Of a stretch of 64,000 nt of DNA, positions 35,013 to 42,925 are shown piece after piece (within the stretch, counting starts at the first letter, position 1; each line of letters begins with the position of its first letter). The DNA is from Eubacterium sp. An11 (GTDB lineage Bacteria > Bacillota > Clostridia > Lachnospirales > Lachnospiraceae): NCBI RefSeq assembly GCF_002161065.1, contig NZ_NFLV01000001.1, positions 248,001 through 312,000 on the forward strand. The letters are read 5' to 3'. The notes below the pieces were generated by a model. The model made no database searches, had not been told where the DNA came from, and saw nothing but the letters and a program-made list of their open reading frames with translations. The position numbers were made by a program, and so were the translations under genes.

Positions 35013-36050
35013 ATGTTTTTGGAAAAATTACAAAAAAGAAAGGAAAAGAAAACGAATAAGGTAACTGATTTCACAGCCGGCAAAACAGCCGGAAACAGCG
35101 ACGGACGGAACCTTCAGAAGAAATGGCAGATAAAGCCGGATGGCGAAAAAAAGGCTGTGATATTAAAACACGCCATAGAATCCGCGGACGCCGTGGTGAT
35201 CGGCGCCGGTTCCGGTCTTTCCACTTCGGCGGGCTTTACCTATACGGGAGACCGCTTCCGGAAATATTTTGGGGATTTTGCGGAAAAATATGGTTTTGAG
35301 GATATGTACTCCGGTGGGTTTTATCCTTTTGATTCTCTGGAAGAATACTGGGCTTACTGGAGCCGCTACATTTATATCAACCGCTACATGAATGCGCTGA
35401 AACCGGTATATGAGCAGCTCTTAAAGCTGGTGAAAAACAAAGACTATTTTGTCCTCACCACCAACGTGGATCACTGTTTTCAGAAGGCGGGTTTTGACAA
35501 AAAGCGTCTGTTCTATACCCAGGGCGATTATGGTCTCTGGCAGTGTTCCGGGCCGTGTCACCGGGAAACCTACGATAACGAAAGCCAGGTGGAAGAGATG
35601 CTGAAAGCTCAGGGATTTCTTTTTGGGGAAAGCGGAGAAAAAGAAAAACTTGCTCTGCCCAAGGGGAAGAAGACCGGGATGCGGATACCGACAGAACTTA
35701 TCCCCCGCTGCCCGCGGTGCGGACGTCCCATGAGCATGAATCTGCGCGCCGACAACACGTTTGTGGAAGATGAGGGATGGCACTGGGCGGCGGAAAGATA
35801 CAGCGAATTCCTGCGACGCCACCGGAATCTTAAAACAGTCTATCTGGAGCTTGGGACCGGAATGAACACGCCGTCTATCATTAAATTTAATTTCTGGCGA
35901 ATGACCGGCAGGCAGCCGGATGCGGTATACGGATGTATCAATCTGGGCGAAGCCTGGGCTCCGGATGAAATCAAGGACAAATCCATCTGTATCAATGCGG
36001 ATATCGGACAGACACTGCAGGAAATGTCAGAAACAGGGGTGAGAAAATGA
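35013..36050 (+). CDS. SirTM-type sirtuin, probable protein ADP-ribosyltransferase
   Basis: 345 residues of the class M sirtuins, which ADP-ribosylate proteins instead of deacetylating them. The NAD site GAGSGLSTSAGFTYTGDRF is near 62-81. TTNVDHCFQKAGF follows. The catalytic His of deacetylases is replaced: the motif reads FYTQGDYG, with Gln. Zinc-ribbon cysteines are CSGPC and CPRCG. ELGTGMNTPSIIKFNFW closes the fold. Known SirTM genes sit with a macrodomain eraser, GcvH-L and LplA2. Here the macrodomain gene overlaps by four bases, but no lipoyl genes are near. It starts 115 bp after the ABC ATPase gene, probably in the same operon. Confidence 0.88.
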   Translation: MFLEKLQKRKEKKTNKVTDFTAGKTAGNSDGRNLQKKWQIKPDGEKKAVILKHAIESADAVVIGAGSGLSTSAGFTYTGDRFRKYFGDFAEKYGFEDMYSGGFYPFDSLEEYWAYWSRYIYINRYMNALKPVYEQLLKLVKNKDYFVLTTNVDHCFQKAGFDKKRLFYTQGDYGLWQCSGPCHRETYDNESQVEEMLKAQGFLFGESGEKEKLALPKGKKTGMRIPTELIPRCPRCGRPMSMNLRADNTFVEDEGWHWAAERYSEFLRRHRNLKTVYLELGTGMNTPSIIKFNFWRMTGRQPDAVYGCINLGEAWAPDEIKDKSICINADIGQTLQEMSETGVRK

Positions 36051-36826
36051 CACAAAAAGAAAAGCGGGAATATCTGATTCAGGAATTGTTGTCGGAATTT
36101 CCTCCATATAGAGATATGAAAATACCTGACAGTGAGGAGGAGCAAAAAGGACTGCTCCGCAGTCTGATGAATGTCCGTCCGCCCCGTCCGGCAAAAGAAG
36201 AATTCCTCAGGATACAGGACGAATATCTTCAGGAAGAGACGGCAGAAAAGGGAATCACAGACAGCGAGCTGCTGCCGCCGTCTTCTCTGGACGGCCGTCT
36301 GGTATTGTGGCGGGGCGATATCACAACGTTAAAGATTGACGCCATCGTAAACGCTGCCAACAGTGCTCTGAGAGGGTGTTTTGTACCCTGCCATTCCTGT
36401 ATTGATAACATCATCCACACCAATGCGGGCGTTCAGCTCCGGTTGGACTGTGACACGATCATGAATGAGCAGGGCTATGAAGAGCCCACCGGGCAGGCAA
36501 AGATTACACCGGCCTATAATCTGCCTTCCCGCTATGTGATTCATACGGTTGGCCCCATTGTGTCAGGGGAACTTACAAAAAAGCACTGCCGGCAGCTGGC
36601 AGACTGCTACCGTTCCTGCCTTGGACTGGCCGCGGAAAATGGACTGAAAAGTATCGCTTTCTGCTGTATCTCCACAGGAGAGTTTCATTTTCCACAACAG
36701 AAAGCGGCGGAGATCGCGGTGAAGACCGTGCGGGAATATCTGAAACAAGATACATCCATAGAACGAGTCGTGTTTAATGTGTTCAAGCCGGAAGATCAGG
36801 AAATATATCGGGAGATTCTGAAATAA
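36047..36826 (+). CDS. Zinc-type macrodomain protein, ADP-ribosyl hydrolase
   Basis: 259 residues. After about 85 N-terminal residues the macrodomain begins at LVLWRGDITTLKIDAIVNAANS. Residues about 110-128 read CFVPCHSCIDNIIHTNAG; the Cys/His cluster marks the zinc-dependent macrodomain class found with SirTM. PTGQAKITPAYNLPSRYVIHTVGP and the late FCCISTGEFHFP loop complete the ADP-ribose site. It should remove the ADP-ribose added by the overlapping SirTM gene product, making a writer/eraser pair. Confidence 0.92.
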   Translation: MTQKEKREYLIQELLSEFPPYRDMKIPDSEEEQKGLLRSLMNVRPPRPAKEEFLRIQDEYLQEETAEKGITDSELLPPSSLDGRLVLWRGDITTLKIDAIVNAANSALRGCFVPCHSCIDNIIHTNAGVQLRLDCDTIMNEQGYEEPTGQAKITPAYNLPSRYVIHTVGPIVSGELTKKHCRQLADCYRSCLGLAAENGLKSIAFCCISTGEFHFPQQKAAEIAVKTVREYLKQDTSIERVVFNVFKPEDQEIYREILK

Positions 36827-36944
36827 ATCATATCTCATTTTTTCTTCCCTCAGAGAGAATCTGGGGGAAGTCATTTAATTGTCTGACAGAATATATTCTA
36901 TGGTAAGAGAAAGTCAGTGCTGAAAGGAATATCTGTGGAAAGAT

Positions 36945-37003
36945 AAAAAAGCTCTCCTTGCCGGAAGTACAGCAAATGTACACCGGAGAAGGAGAGCTTT
37001 TTT
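36945..37003. terminator. Bidirectional terminator, macrodomain and YfcC genes
   Basis: AAAAAAGCTCTCCTT (36945-36959) pairs with AAGGAGAGCTTTTTT (36989-37003). The stem is strong and has T runs on both strands. Confidence 0.85.
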
Positions 37004-37019
37004 GCGGTCTGTATAAAAT

Positions 37020-38420
37020 TTAGAACGGCCCGTATCCGATGCCCTGGGCAATCATCACGAGAATGAATGCGCTGACGATGAAGGCAAGATAGATTTTCCA
37101 GCAGAACTTGATCCAGGAGCCGTAGTCCACTCCGCACATGGAGAGCTGTACCAGAGAGCTGCCCGGCCAGAAACTGTTGGTGATGCCGTCGCCGTACTGG
37201 TAAGTAAGCACCAGTACCTGCTGGTTGATGTGAAGAATCTCGCCCAGAGGCTGCAGGATTGGCATGACGATGACGGCCTTGCCGCTGCCGGATACCACCA
37301 GGAAATTAAATAGTGTCACAAAGACGAAGATGATCAGCAGAGCAAGGATGGCACTCTTGTTTTGAAGCAGGACGGACATGGCGTGGACGATGGTGTCCAT
37401 GATGCACGCCTGATTCATGAGAACTACCACGGACTGGGCCAGGCCAACGGCAAAAGCAGCGGCGAAGACCCGCACGGCGCCCTGACAGAACAGCTGACAG
37501 GCTTTGCTCGGCTCGAAACGGAAAATGATGGTTAAAAGGATTCCCATGATCACGTAGATGGCGGCAATCTGCGGGAAGCTCCAGCCAAGGCGGATACAGC
37601 CGAATCCCTGAATGACGATGATGCACAGGAAAACCAGCAGTCCCAGGATCCGCGGCAGAGTCATTTCTTCTATGCCGGACACATGGTCTTCTTTATTCTG
37701 GCTCAGATATTCGTCGCTCATGAGGCTCGCTTCCGGATTTTTTTTGATCTTGCGGCAATAAGCGTAGAGCCCCACGAGACCGATAATATAAAAAACCACA
37801 AGACCGATGGTACGGAAGCCGATGCCGGAAAACAGCGGAAGTCCCACGATCTGCTGGGCCACGCCGGTGGTAAAAGTGTTCATGAGGCCGGAGGTAAAGC
37901 CTACGGTGCTTCCGATGATGGCAAGTCCCGTACCGACCATCCGGTCATATCCCAGGGCGAATCCGATGGTCACCGCCAGAGGATAAAATGGATAGGCGGC
38001 CTCACCGTATCCCAGCACGCCGAAAATAACAAAGATGGTATAGAAAATACATACCACAGAGAACTCTTTTCCTTTGGTTTTCTGTAAGATCAGGTTGATG
38101 CCGGCTCCGAAGGCCCCGCTCACTTCCAGCAGGTAGATGACGCCGGAACTGATAAAGAGTGTGCCCATAATGGTGGCGCCGTTGACGAAACCGTTGTAGA
38201 CAGCCTCAAAATAATCCATAAAGGTGATCGGTGTTTCATTTTCCACATACTGGAAGGTGTCCGGGTTAATGACAGTGATGCCTGCGCTGTCTGTCACCCG
38301 TTCGTAACTTCCGCTTGGGATGAGGTAAGAAAGAACAACCACAAAAAGCATGATTAACAGTAAGATGATAAAGACATGCGGCATGCGGAAGCCTTTCTTT
38401 GCTTTGGCTTGTGTATTCAT
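37020..38420 (-). CDS. YfcC family integral membrane carrier
   Basis: 466 residues, about eleven to twelve predicted membrane helices. The family (YfcC, related to C4-dicarboxylate and short peptide or amino acid carriers) is recognised by the start RMPHVFIILLLIMLF, GYGEAAYPFYPLAVTIGFA and the C-terminal SGSGKAVIVMPILQPLG and GDGITNSFWP motifs. It is downstream of the M20 amidohydrolase gene with a 103-bp gap, so it probably imports the substrate of that enzyme or exports its product. The direction and compound cannot be told. Confidence 0.88.
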   Translation of the reverse strand: MNTQAKAKKGFRMPHVFIILLLIMLFVVVLSYLIPSGSYERVTDSAGITVINPDTFQYVENETPITFMDYFEAVYNGFVNGATIMGTLFISSGVIYLLEVSGAFGAGINLILQKTKGKEFSVVCIFYTIFVIFGVLGYGEAAYPFYPLAVTIGFALGYDRMVGTGLAIIGSTVGFTSGLMNTFTTGVAQQIVGLPLFSGIGFRTIGLVVFYIIGLVGLYAYCRKIKKNPEASLMSDEYLSQNKEDHVSGIEEMTLPRILGLLVFLCIIVIQGFGCIRLGWSFPQIAAIYVIMGILLTIIFRFEPSKACQLFCQGAVRVFAAAFAVGLAQSVVVLMNQACIMDTIVHAMSVLLQNKSAILALLIIFVFVTLFNFLVVSGSGKAVIVMPILQPLGEILHINQQVLVLTYQYGDGITNSFWPGSSLVQLSMCGVDYGSWIKFCWKIYLAFIVSAFILVMIAQGIGYGPF

Positions 38421-38523
38421 GTTTTTTCCTTTCTATTATATATATGTAATATGTGTTATCTGAAATATTGCAGGACCCATGTTGGAGGCCCGCATAATTT
38501 GCAGATGTTCGTAAGTTCTGGAA

Positions 38524-39774
38524 CTATAAAGAGTTTTTGTGACTCTTCAGCCAGGATATCGCCACATTGGCGTGAAGGGCCGCTCCCAGGGGAAGTACGT
38601 CCTCGTCAAGCACCATCTGCGGGCTGTGCAGGGGCGCGCTGTCCGGAGCGCCGGCGCCTAAAAAGACGAACATGCCCGGTACTTTTTCTGTCACGTAGCC
38701 GAAATCTTCCGTGGCTGACATGGCCGGAATCTGGTGGACATTGCTGCCGCCCAGCACTTCTTTTAAGCAGGGAACCAGTTCCTGGCAGAGAAGTTCGTTG
38801 GTCAGGGTACACGGGGTGTGGAAGGTGGTCAGCGTATAATCGGCGTTCCACGCCTTTACATAGTGATCGATCAGCTCAGGGATCCGTTTTTTAAGATGTT
38901 CCGCAGCCTCCACGTTTAATGTACGCACGCCGATGTGAAGTTCCGCCTCATCGGGGATGATATTGACGGCGGCGCCGCCCTTTGCCACTCCGCAGGTCAG
39001 AGCCACCATGGCGGCCGGGTCAGTCTCGCGACCCACCAGCAGATTTACTGCCTGATATACCTGATTCATGACTATCAGGGGATCGGTGCAAAGCTGCGGC
39101 TGAGAACTGTGTCCGCCGTTTCCTCTGATCTTCAGTATGAACGTATCCAGAGAGGCGGAGTTGACTCCCATGGCGTAGCCGGCCTGTCCGGTGGTATCGG
39201 AAGGCTGAACGTGAATGCCGAAAGCAGCGCCCGGTGCCGGATTCTCAAGAAGCCCGTCTTCTACCATGAGACGTGCGCCGGCTCCGGTTTCCTCGCCGGG
39301 CTGGAACATAAGCTTGACAGTGCCTGGCAGCGAGTCTTCCATCTGCTTTAAAATCTGCGCGGCACCGAGAAGCATGGCGGCGTGGGCGTCATGTCCGCAC
39401 ATGTGTCCGTATCCGTTGACGGATTTAAACTCCAGAGGAGTATCTTCTTTGATCGGCAGAGCATCCATATCCGCGCGGAGAAGAATACAGGGTTCTCCGC
39501 TGCCGATGGAAGCGATGACACCGGTCTCTTTTTCCATGCGTGGAAAGCCTGCGGCCATATAATCTTCCGTCATTTTTTCCGGAAGAGGGCCGCCGCAGTC
39601 CTTCCACGGAATCCCCATTTCGTCGAGACGTTTCTTAATATATGCGCTGGTTTCCGGAAGGTCGGTTCCGATTTCCGGTATCTGATGAAGATACCGCCGG
39701 TCTTTTACAAGCTGCTCCCGCAGATCCTGCGCCATCTGTCTGATTGTATTGCTGTCGCCTTTGGGCGTTGCCAT
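38524..39774 (-). CDS. M20 family amidohydrolase
   Basis: 416 residues, close to N-acyl-L-amino acid and aminobenzoyl-glutamate hydrolases. Metal-site motifs are RADMDALP, MCGHDAHAAML, FQPGEETGAGA and the late SATEDFGYV. The dimerisation or lid domain lies in the middle (GGHSSQPQ). It should release an amino acid from an N-acyl or peptide conjugate in the cytosol. It is divergent from the YtcJ-like gene, and its leader contains a terminator hairpin. Confidence 0.93.
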   Translation of the reverse strand: MATPKGDSNTIRQMAQDLREQLVKDRRYLHQIPEIGTDLPETSAYIKKRLDEMGIPWKDCGGPLPEKMTEDYMAAGFPRMEKETGVIASIGSGEPCILLRADMDALPIKEDTPLEFKSVNGYGHMCGHDAHAAMLLGAAQILKQMEDSLPGTVKLMFQPGEETGAGARLMVEDGLLENPAPGAAFGIHVQPSDTTGQAGYAMGVNSASLDTFILKIRGNGGHSSQPQLCTDPLIVMNQVYQAVNLLVGRETDPAAMVALTCGVAKGGAAVNIIPDEAELHIGVRTLNVEAAEHLKKRIPELIDHYVKAWNADYTLTTFHTPCTLTNELLCQELVPCLKEVLGGSNVHQIPAMSATEDFGYVTEKVPGMFVFLGAGAPDSAPLHSPQMVLDEDVLPLGAALHANVAISWLKSHKNSL

Positions 39775-39796
39775 ATTGGTAAATCTCCTTTCTGTA

Positions 39797-39842
39797 CAAA
39801 AAAGAAAAGACTCCGGACAATCTATATTCCAGCCTCGGAGTC
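39797..39842 (-). terminator. Attenuator in the M20 leader
   Basis: Read on the minus strand, GACTCCG (39842-39836) pairs with CGGAGTC (39815-39809) and is followed by TTTTCTTTTTT, all upstream of the M20 ribosome binding site. It would end transcripts before the gene unless antiterminated. I saw no T-box motif. Confidence 0.55.
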
Positions 39843-39852
39843 ATACGTGTGT

Positions 39853-39955
39853 CATAAATATTAAAACATATTAATATTTATGTTACTACTTCTTTACGAA
39901 TTTTGCAATAATTTATACAAAACTTCCTGACAAATATCTTTTGTTCTGGTATTAT
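39853..39955. promoter_or_regulatory. Divergent promoters and inverted repeat, amidohydrolase island
   Basis: Plus strand: CTGACA (39927-39932), 17 nt, TATTAT (39950-39955) with TGG ahead. Minus strand: TTGCAA (39908-39903), 17 nt, TAACAT. A perfect repeat, CATAAATATT (39853-39862), 10 nt, then AATATTTATG (39873-39882), overlaps the minus start site and lies upstream of the plus promoter. A single regulator could control both arms; none is encoded next to it. Confidence 0.6.
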
Positions 39956-39980
39956 AGTACCTAAAGGAGTGTAGATAGCA

Positions 39981-41585
39981 ATGAATATGTCAGAAAAAAC
40001 ATGTTTTGTGAATGGAAAAATATTTACCGCCAGTGATACCATCCGTGAAGCCGACGCCATGACGGTGGAGAACGGACGGATTACCTGGATCGGAAAAAAA
40101 GAAGAGATGCCATCCTGGGACGGGCCCGTGGTTGACCTGGAAGGAAGAAGAGTGATCCCGGGATTCGTGGATGCGCATATGCATCCGGTCATTCTGGCAG
40201 ATTTTCAGAAACAGATTACTATCATGCCGCCGGAGATCACTTCCATTGCGGAGCTGAAAGAAGCCGTCCGGAAGAGAAGGGAAGCCCAGGGACCGGGAAA
40301 ATGGATTGAAGGCTGGGGCTATGATGAGGAAGGGTTTGCGGAGAAACGTTCTCCGAACCGATATGATCTGGATGAGGTCTGCAGTGATGCTCCGGTGTCT
40401 CTGATGCGTACCTGCGCTCATATCCGCTGTGTCAACAGCATGGCCCTTGCCATAGCTGGTATTGACAGAAATACGCCGGACCCGCCGGGAGGAGAGATCG
40501 AGAGGGACGAAAACGGAGAACCGACCGGAGTTTTGAAAGAAAATGCAAGAAATCTTCTGGCGCCGCTTCTGCCGGTGGAATCCCGGGAGAATAAGGTGGA
40601 GAACCTGCTGGAACTGGGAAGTCTTCTCAATTCTCAGGGAATCACATCCATCTGTGATATGGGCAATCTGGACGCCACGGATAACCTGCCGATTTACCGG
40701 GCCGCGGCCCGGAAAGGCTTCTGCCAGAAGGTGGGCGTTTACTATATGTGGGATTTCTTCGACGGAGATCAGGAATTTGATCTGTCAAAAGAAGATCTGA
40801 ACCGGAATCAGCAGATTTTTGCTGCCGGCCTGAAGCTGATCGGCGACGGCAGTATTTCCGGCAGGACCGCGTGGATGAACCGTCCGTTTAAAGGGTCCAC
40901 CGATGAGTATGGAATATCCGTGTGCAGCGACGCTCTGGTGGAGTCCGCCATTGCGTTTTGTAAAGCGCACCACTGCCAGCTTTCCATGCACGCCATGGGA
41001 GGAAGGGCGATCAGCCGCATGGTGGACCGGGCGGCAGAAGAAGAACCGTGGACTGCGGAGGGCATCCCTTATGTGCGGGTGGAACATGTGACGGACCCGG
41101 AGACGGACAGCATCAAAAAAGCAGCGTCCCATGGCATTTCTTTTGTGACGCAGCCAATTTTCATGTACGCGGAGTCCGCCAGTTACCGGAAGAATCTGGG
41201 CGTAGAATGGATGCGGCAGTGCTATCCGGTAAAGACTATGCTGGAAGAAGGCGTAGTGACAGGATTTTCCACCGATGCGCCGGCCACCTTCTGGTCTGTG
41301 CCTTCAGATCCGTTCCCGGGACTGAAACAGGCAGTGACCCGGATTGCCGCCGACGGTACCGACTGCGGCAGAGAGCAGACCGTGGATATTGAGACGGCTG
41401 TCACTTTGTATACAAAAGGGGCGGCTCAGGCGGCGGGATTTCCGGATATCGGCGTACTGGAGCCGGGATACCATGCGGATTTTGCGGTGCTTGACCGGGA
41501 TATCATGGAGATTCCGTCCGATGACATTGATAAGGTACGTGTAATGGAGACTTATGTGGACGGCGCCTGCGTGTATCGCAGATAG
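39981..41585 (+). CDS. YtcJ-like amidohydrolase (amidohydrolase 3 family)
   Basis: 534 residues. The metal-dependent hydrolase fold shows the entry motif GFVDAHMHP near 58-66, HIRCVNSMAL, GDGSISGRTAWM, MHAMGGRA and the late metal ligand region FSTDAP. The N- and C-terminal beta-sandwich is present (FVNGKIFTASD; GYHADFAVLDRD). Characterised YtcJ-group enzymes hydrolyse formamides or related C-N bonds. Two in-frame ATGs lie close together (39981, 39987); AAAGGAG suits both. It is followed by the ornithine cyclodeaminase-like gene after 66 bp. Confidence 0.9.
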   Translation: MNMSEKTCFVNGKIFTASDTIREADAMTVENGRITWIGKKEEMPSWDGPVVDLEGRRVIPGFVDAHMHPVILADFQKQITIMPPEITSIAELKEAVRKRREAQGPGKWIEGWGYDEEGFAEKRSPNRYDLDEVCSDAPVSLMRTCAHIRCVNSMALAIAGIDRNTPDPPGGEIERDENGEPTGVLKENARNLLAPLLPVESRENKVENLLELGSLLNSQGITSICDMGNLDATDNLPIYRAAARKGFCQKVGVYYMWDFFDGDQEFDLSKEDLNRNQQIFAAGLKLIGDGSISGRTAWMNRPFKGSTDEYGISVCSDALVESAIAFCKAHHCQLSMHAMGGRAISRMVDRAAEEEPWTAEGIPYVRVEHVTDPETDSIKKAASHGISFVTQPIFMYAESASYRKNLGVEWMRQCYPVKTMLEEGVVTGFSTDAPATFWSVPSDPFPGLKQAVTRIAADGTDCGREQTVDIETAVTLYTKGAAQAAGFPDIGVLEPGYHADFAVLDRDIMEIPSDDIDKVRVMETYVDGACVYRR

Positions 41586-41651
41586 GGGCAGAGCGTCTGA
41601 CCATGGATAATAAGAAATGTATGAATAAAAAAATAGAAGAGAGGTAACAGC

Positions 41652-42746
41652 ATGTTTCATTTACCAGAATACAGAGAACCGGATTTTACCCAGGATAAAT
41701 TTGTAAACGCGCCGGATGCGGCGTGGGAGGCAGTGACCATCAAAGGAGTGGCGCCGGAAAATTACCACAGTACTTCCATGTACCCGGAGTATTTTAAGAT
41801 TGACGGTCAGTGGAAGCTGGCCAAAGAGAGCCGTATGGATTCCAGCGTGGTCCTCGGAGAAGACGGAGAACTCCGGGTGGTGGAGAACCGGAATCTGGAA
41901 GTCGGCGATAAGGTGATTCTCGGAAGGACTGAGAATGCCGAGGAGGGCATCTACCTGCACAGCAGAGGATTTGAGAATCCGGAAGAAGAAGAGGGAGATC
42001 AGTTTGTGTTCCGTCAGGGCAGAAGCCGGGAGACGTCCTATGCCAGAGATTATGACCGCCTCTTTGAACTGTTAAAATATGAAAAAGAACATGGAAATAT
42101 TCTCTGGGTCATGGGACCGGCCTTTTCCTTTGACGCCGACGCCAGAAGAGCTATGCAGGCCATGGTCGAGAATGGCTATGTGGACGGACTGATGGCAGGA
42201 AACGCGCTGGCGACCCACGATCTGGAAGGAGCCATGTTCCACACTGCGCTGGGTCAGGACATTTATACCCAGAAGTCTCATCCCAACGGACATTACAATC
42301 ATCTGGATGTGATCAACCGCGTGAGAAAGAGCGGCTCCATTCCACAGTTTATCGAAGACTATAAGATTGACAACGGCATCATGTACAGCTGCGTGAAAGA
42401 AAAGGTACCGTTCGTACTGACCAGCTCCATCCGTGACGACGGCCCGCTGCCGGAGGTCATCGGCGACGCCTACGAGGGTCAGACCGCCATGCGGAACATG
42501 GTAAAGAAGGCAACAACCGTTGTCTGTCTGGCGACTATGCTTCATACCATCGCCACCGGCAATATGACGCCGTCCTACCGGGTATTAGAAGATGGAACCG
42601 TGCGTCCGGTCTTCCTTTACACAGTGGATGCCGACGAGTTTGTGGTCAATAAACTTCTGGACCGCGGAAGCTTAGCGGCAACCACCATCGTCACAAATGT
42701 GCAGGACTTTATCATGATCGTGGCAAAGGGACTGGGTATCGTGTAA
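41652..42746 (+). CDS. Ornithine cyclodeaminase-like protein (TIGR00300 / AgrE C-terminal type)
   Basis: 364 residues. The N-terminal part resembles the LOR/SDH domain, and from about residue 120 the sequence matches the cyclodeaminase half of the cyanobacterial bifunctional AgrE/ArgZ and the archaeal TIGR00300 proteins: DGLMAGNALATHDLEGAMF, GHYNHLDVINRVRKSGSIPQ, SSIRDDGPLPEV and ATMLHTIATGNMTPS. These convert ornithine to proline and ammonia using bound NAD. No arginine dihydrolase domain is attached. Catalysing the same step here is likely but unproven. GAGGTAAC precedes ATG 41652. Confidence 0.8.
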   Translation: MFHLPEYREPDFTQDKFVNAPDAAWEAVTIKGVAPENYHSTSMYPEYFKIDGQWKLAKESRMDSSVVLGEDGELRVVENRNLEVGDKVILGRTENAEEGIYLHSRGFENPEEEEGDQFVFRQGRSRETSYARDYDRLFELLKYEKEHGNILWVMGPAFSFDADARRAMQAMVENGYVDGLMAGNALATHDLEGAMFHTALGQDIYTQKSHPNGHYNHLDVINRVRKSGSIPQFIEDYKIDNGIMYSCVKEKVPFVLTSSIRDDGPLPEVIGDAYEGQTAMRNMVKKATTVVCLATMLHTIATGNMTPSYRVLEDGTVRPVFLYTVDADEFVVNKLLDRGSLAATTIVTNVQDFIMIVAKGLGIV

Positions 42747-42771
42747 AAGACGGTAACAAAATATAAAAATG

Positions 42772-42812
42772 AAAAATCGGCCGTGGGAGAGATTTCCGCG
42801 GCCGATTTTTAT
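42772..42812. terminator. Terminator after the cyclodeaminase-like gene
   Basis: AAAAATCGGCCG (42772-42783) pairs with CGGCCGATTTTT (42799-42810), T runs on both strands. Confidence 0.85.
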
Positions 42813-42865
42813 TGTATACCGGAGATTCATTTCGCGTCGGAGATTCGCCGGCACCGGAAAAGCAC

Positions 42866-42894
42866 TTGACGGATAAGTCTTACAAGTGTAGTAT
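42866..42894 (+). promoter_or_regulatory. Promoter with BlaI-type box
   Basis: TTGACG (42866-42871), 17 nt, TAGTAT (42889-42894). TACAAGTGTA (42881-42890) matches the TACA-nn-TGTA operator of BlaI/MecI/CopY repressors and overlaps the -10. Its flanks (CTTACA, TGTAGTA) resemble the boxes at 54772-54803. Confidence 0.55.
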
Positions 42895-42925
42895 TAAAAT
42901 ATGATATCGATACGGGAGGTGCGGC

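Noticed and set aside
36967-36982. TACA...TGTA sequence as another BlaI box
   Set aside because: The half sites are four bases apart instead of two, and it lies in the loop of a terminator.
39797-39842. T-box leader
   Set aside because: The terminator hairpin is present but no T-box antiterminator sequence or specifier stem was found.
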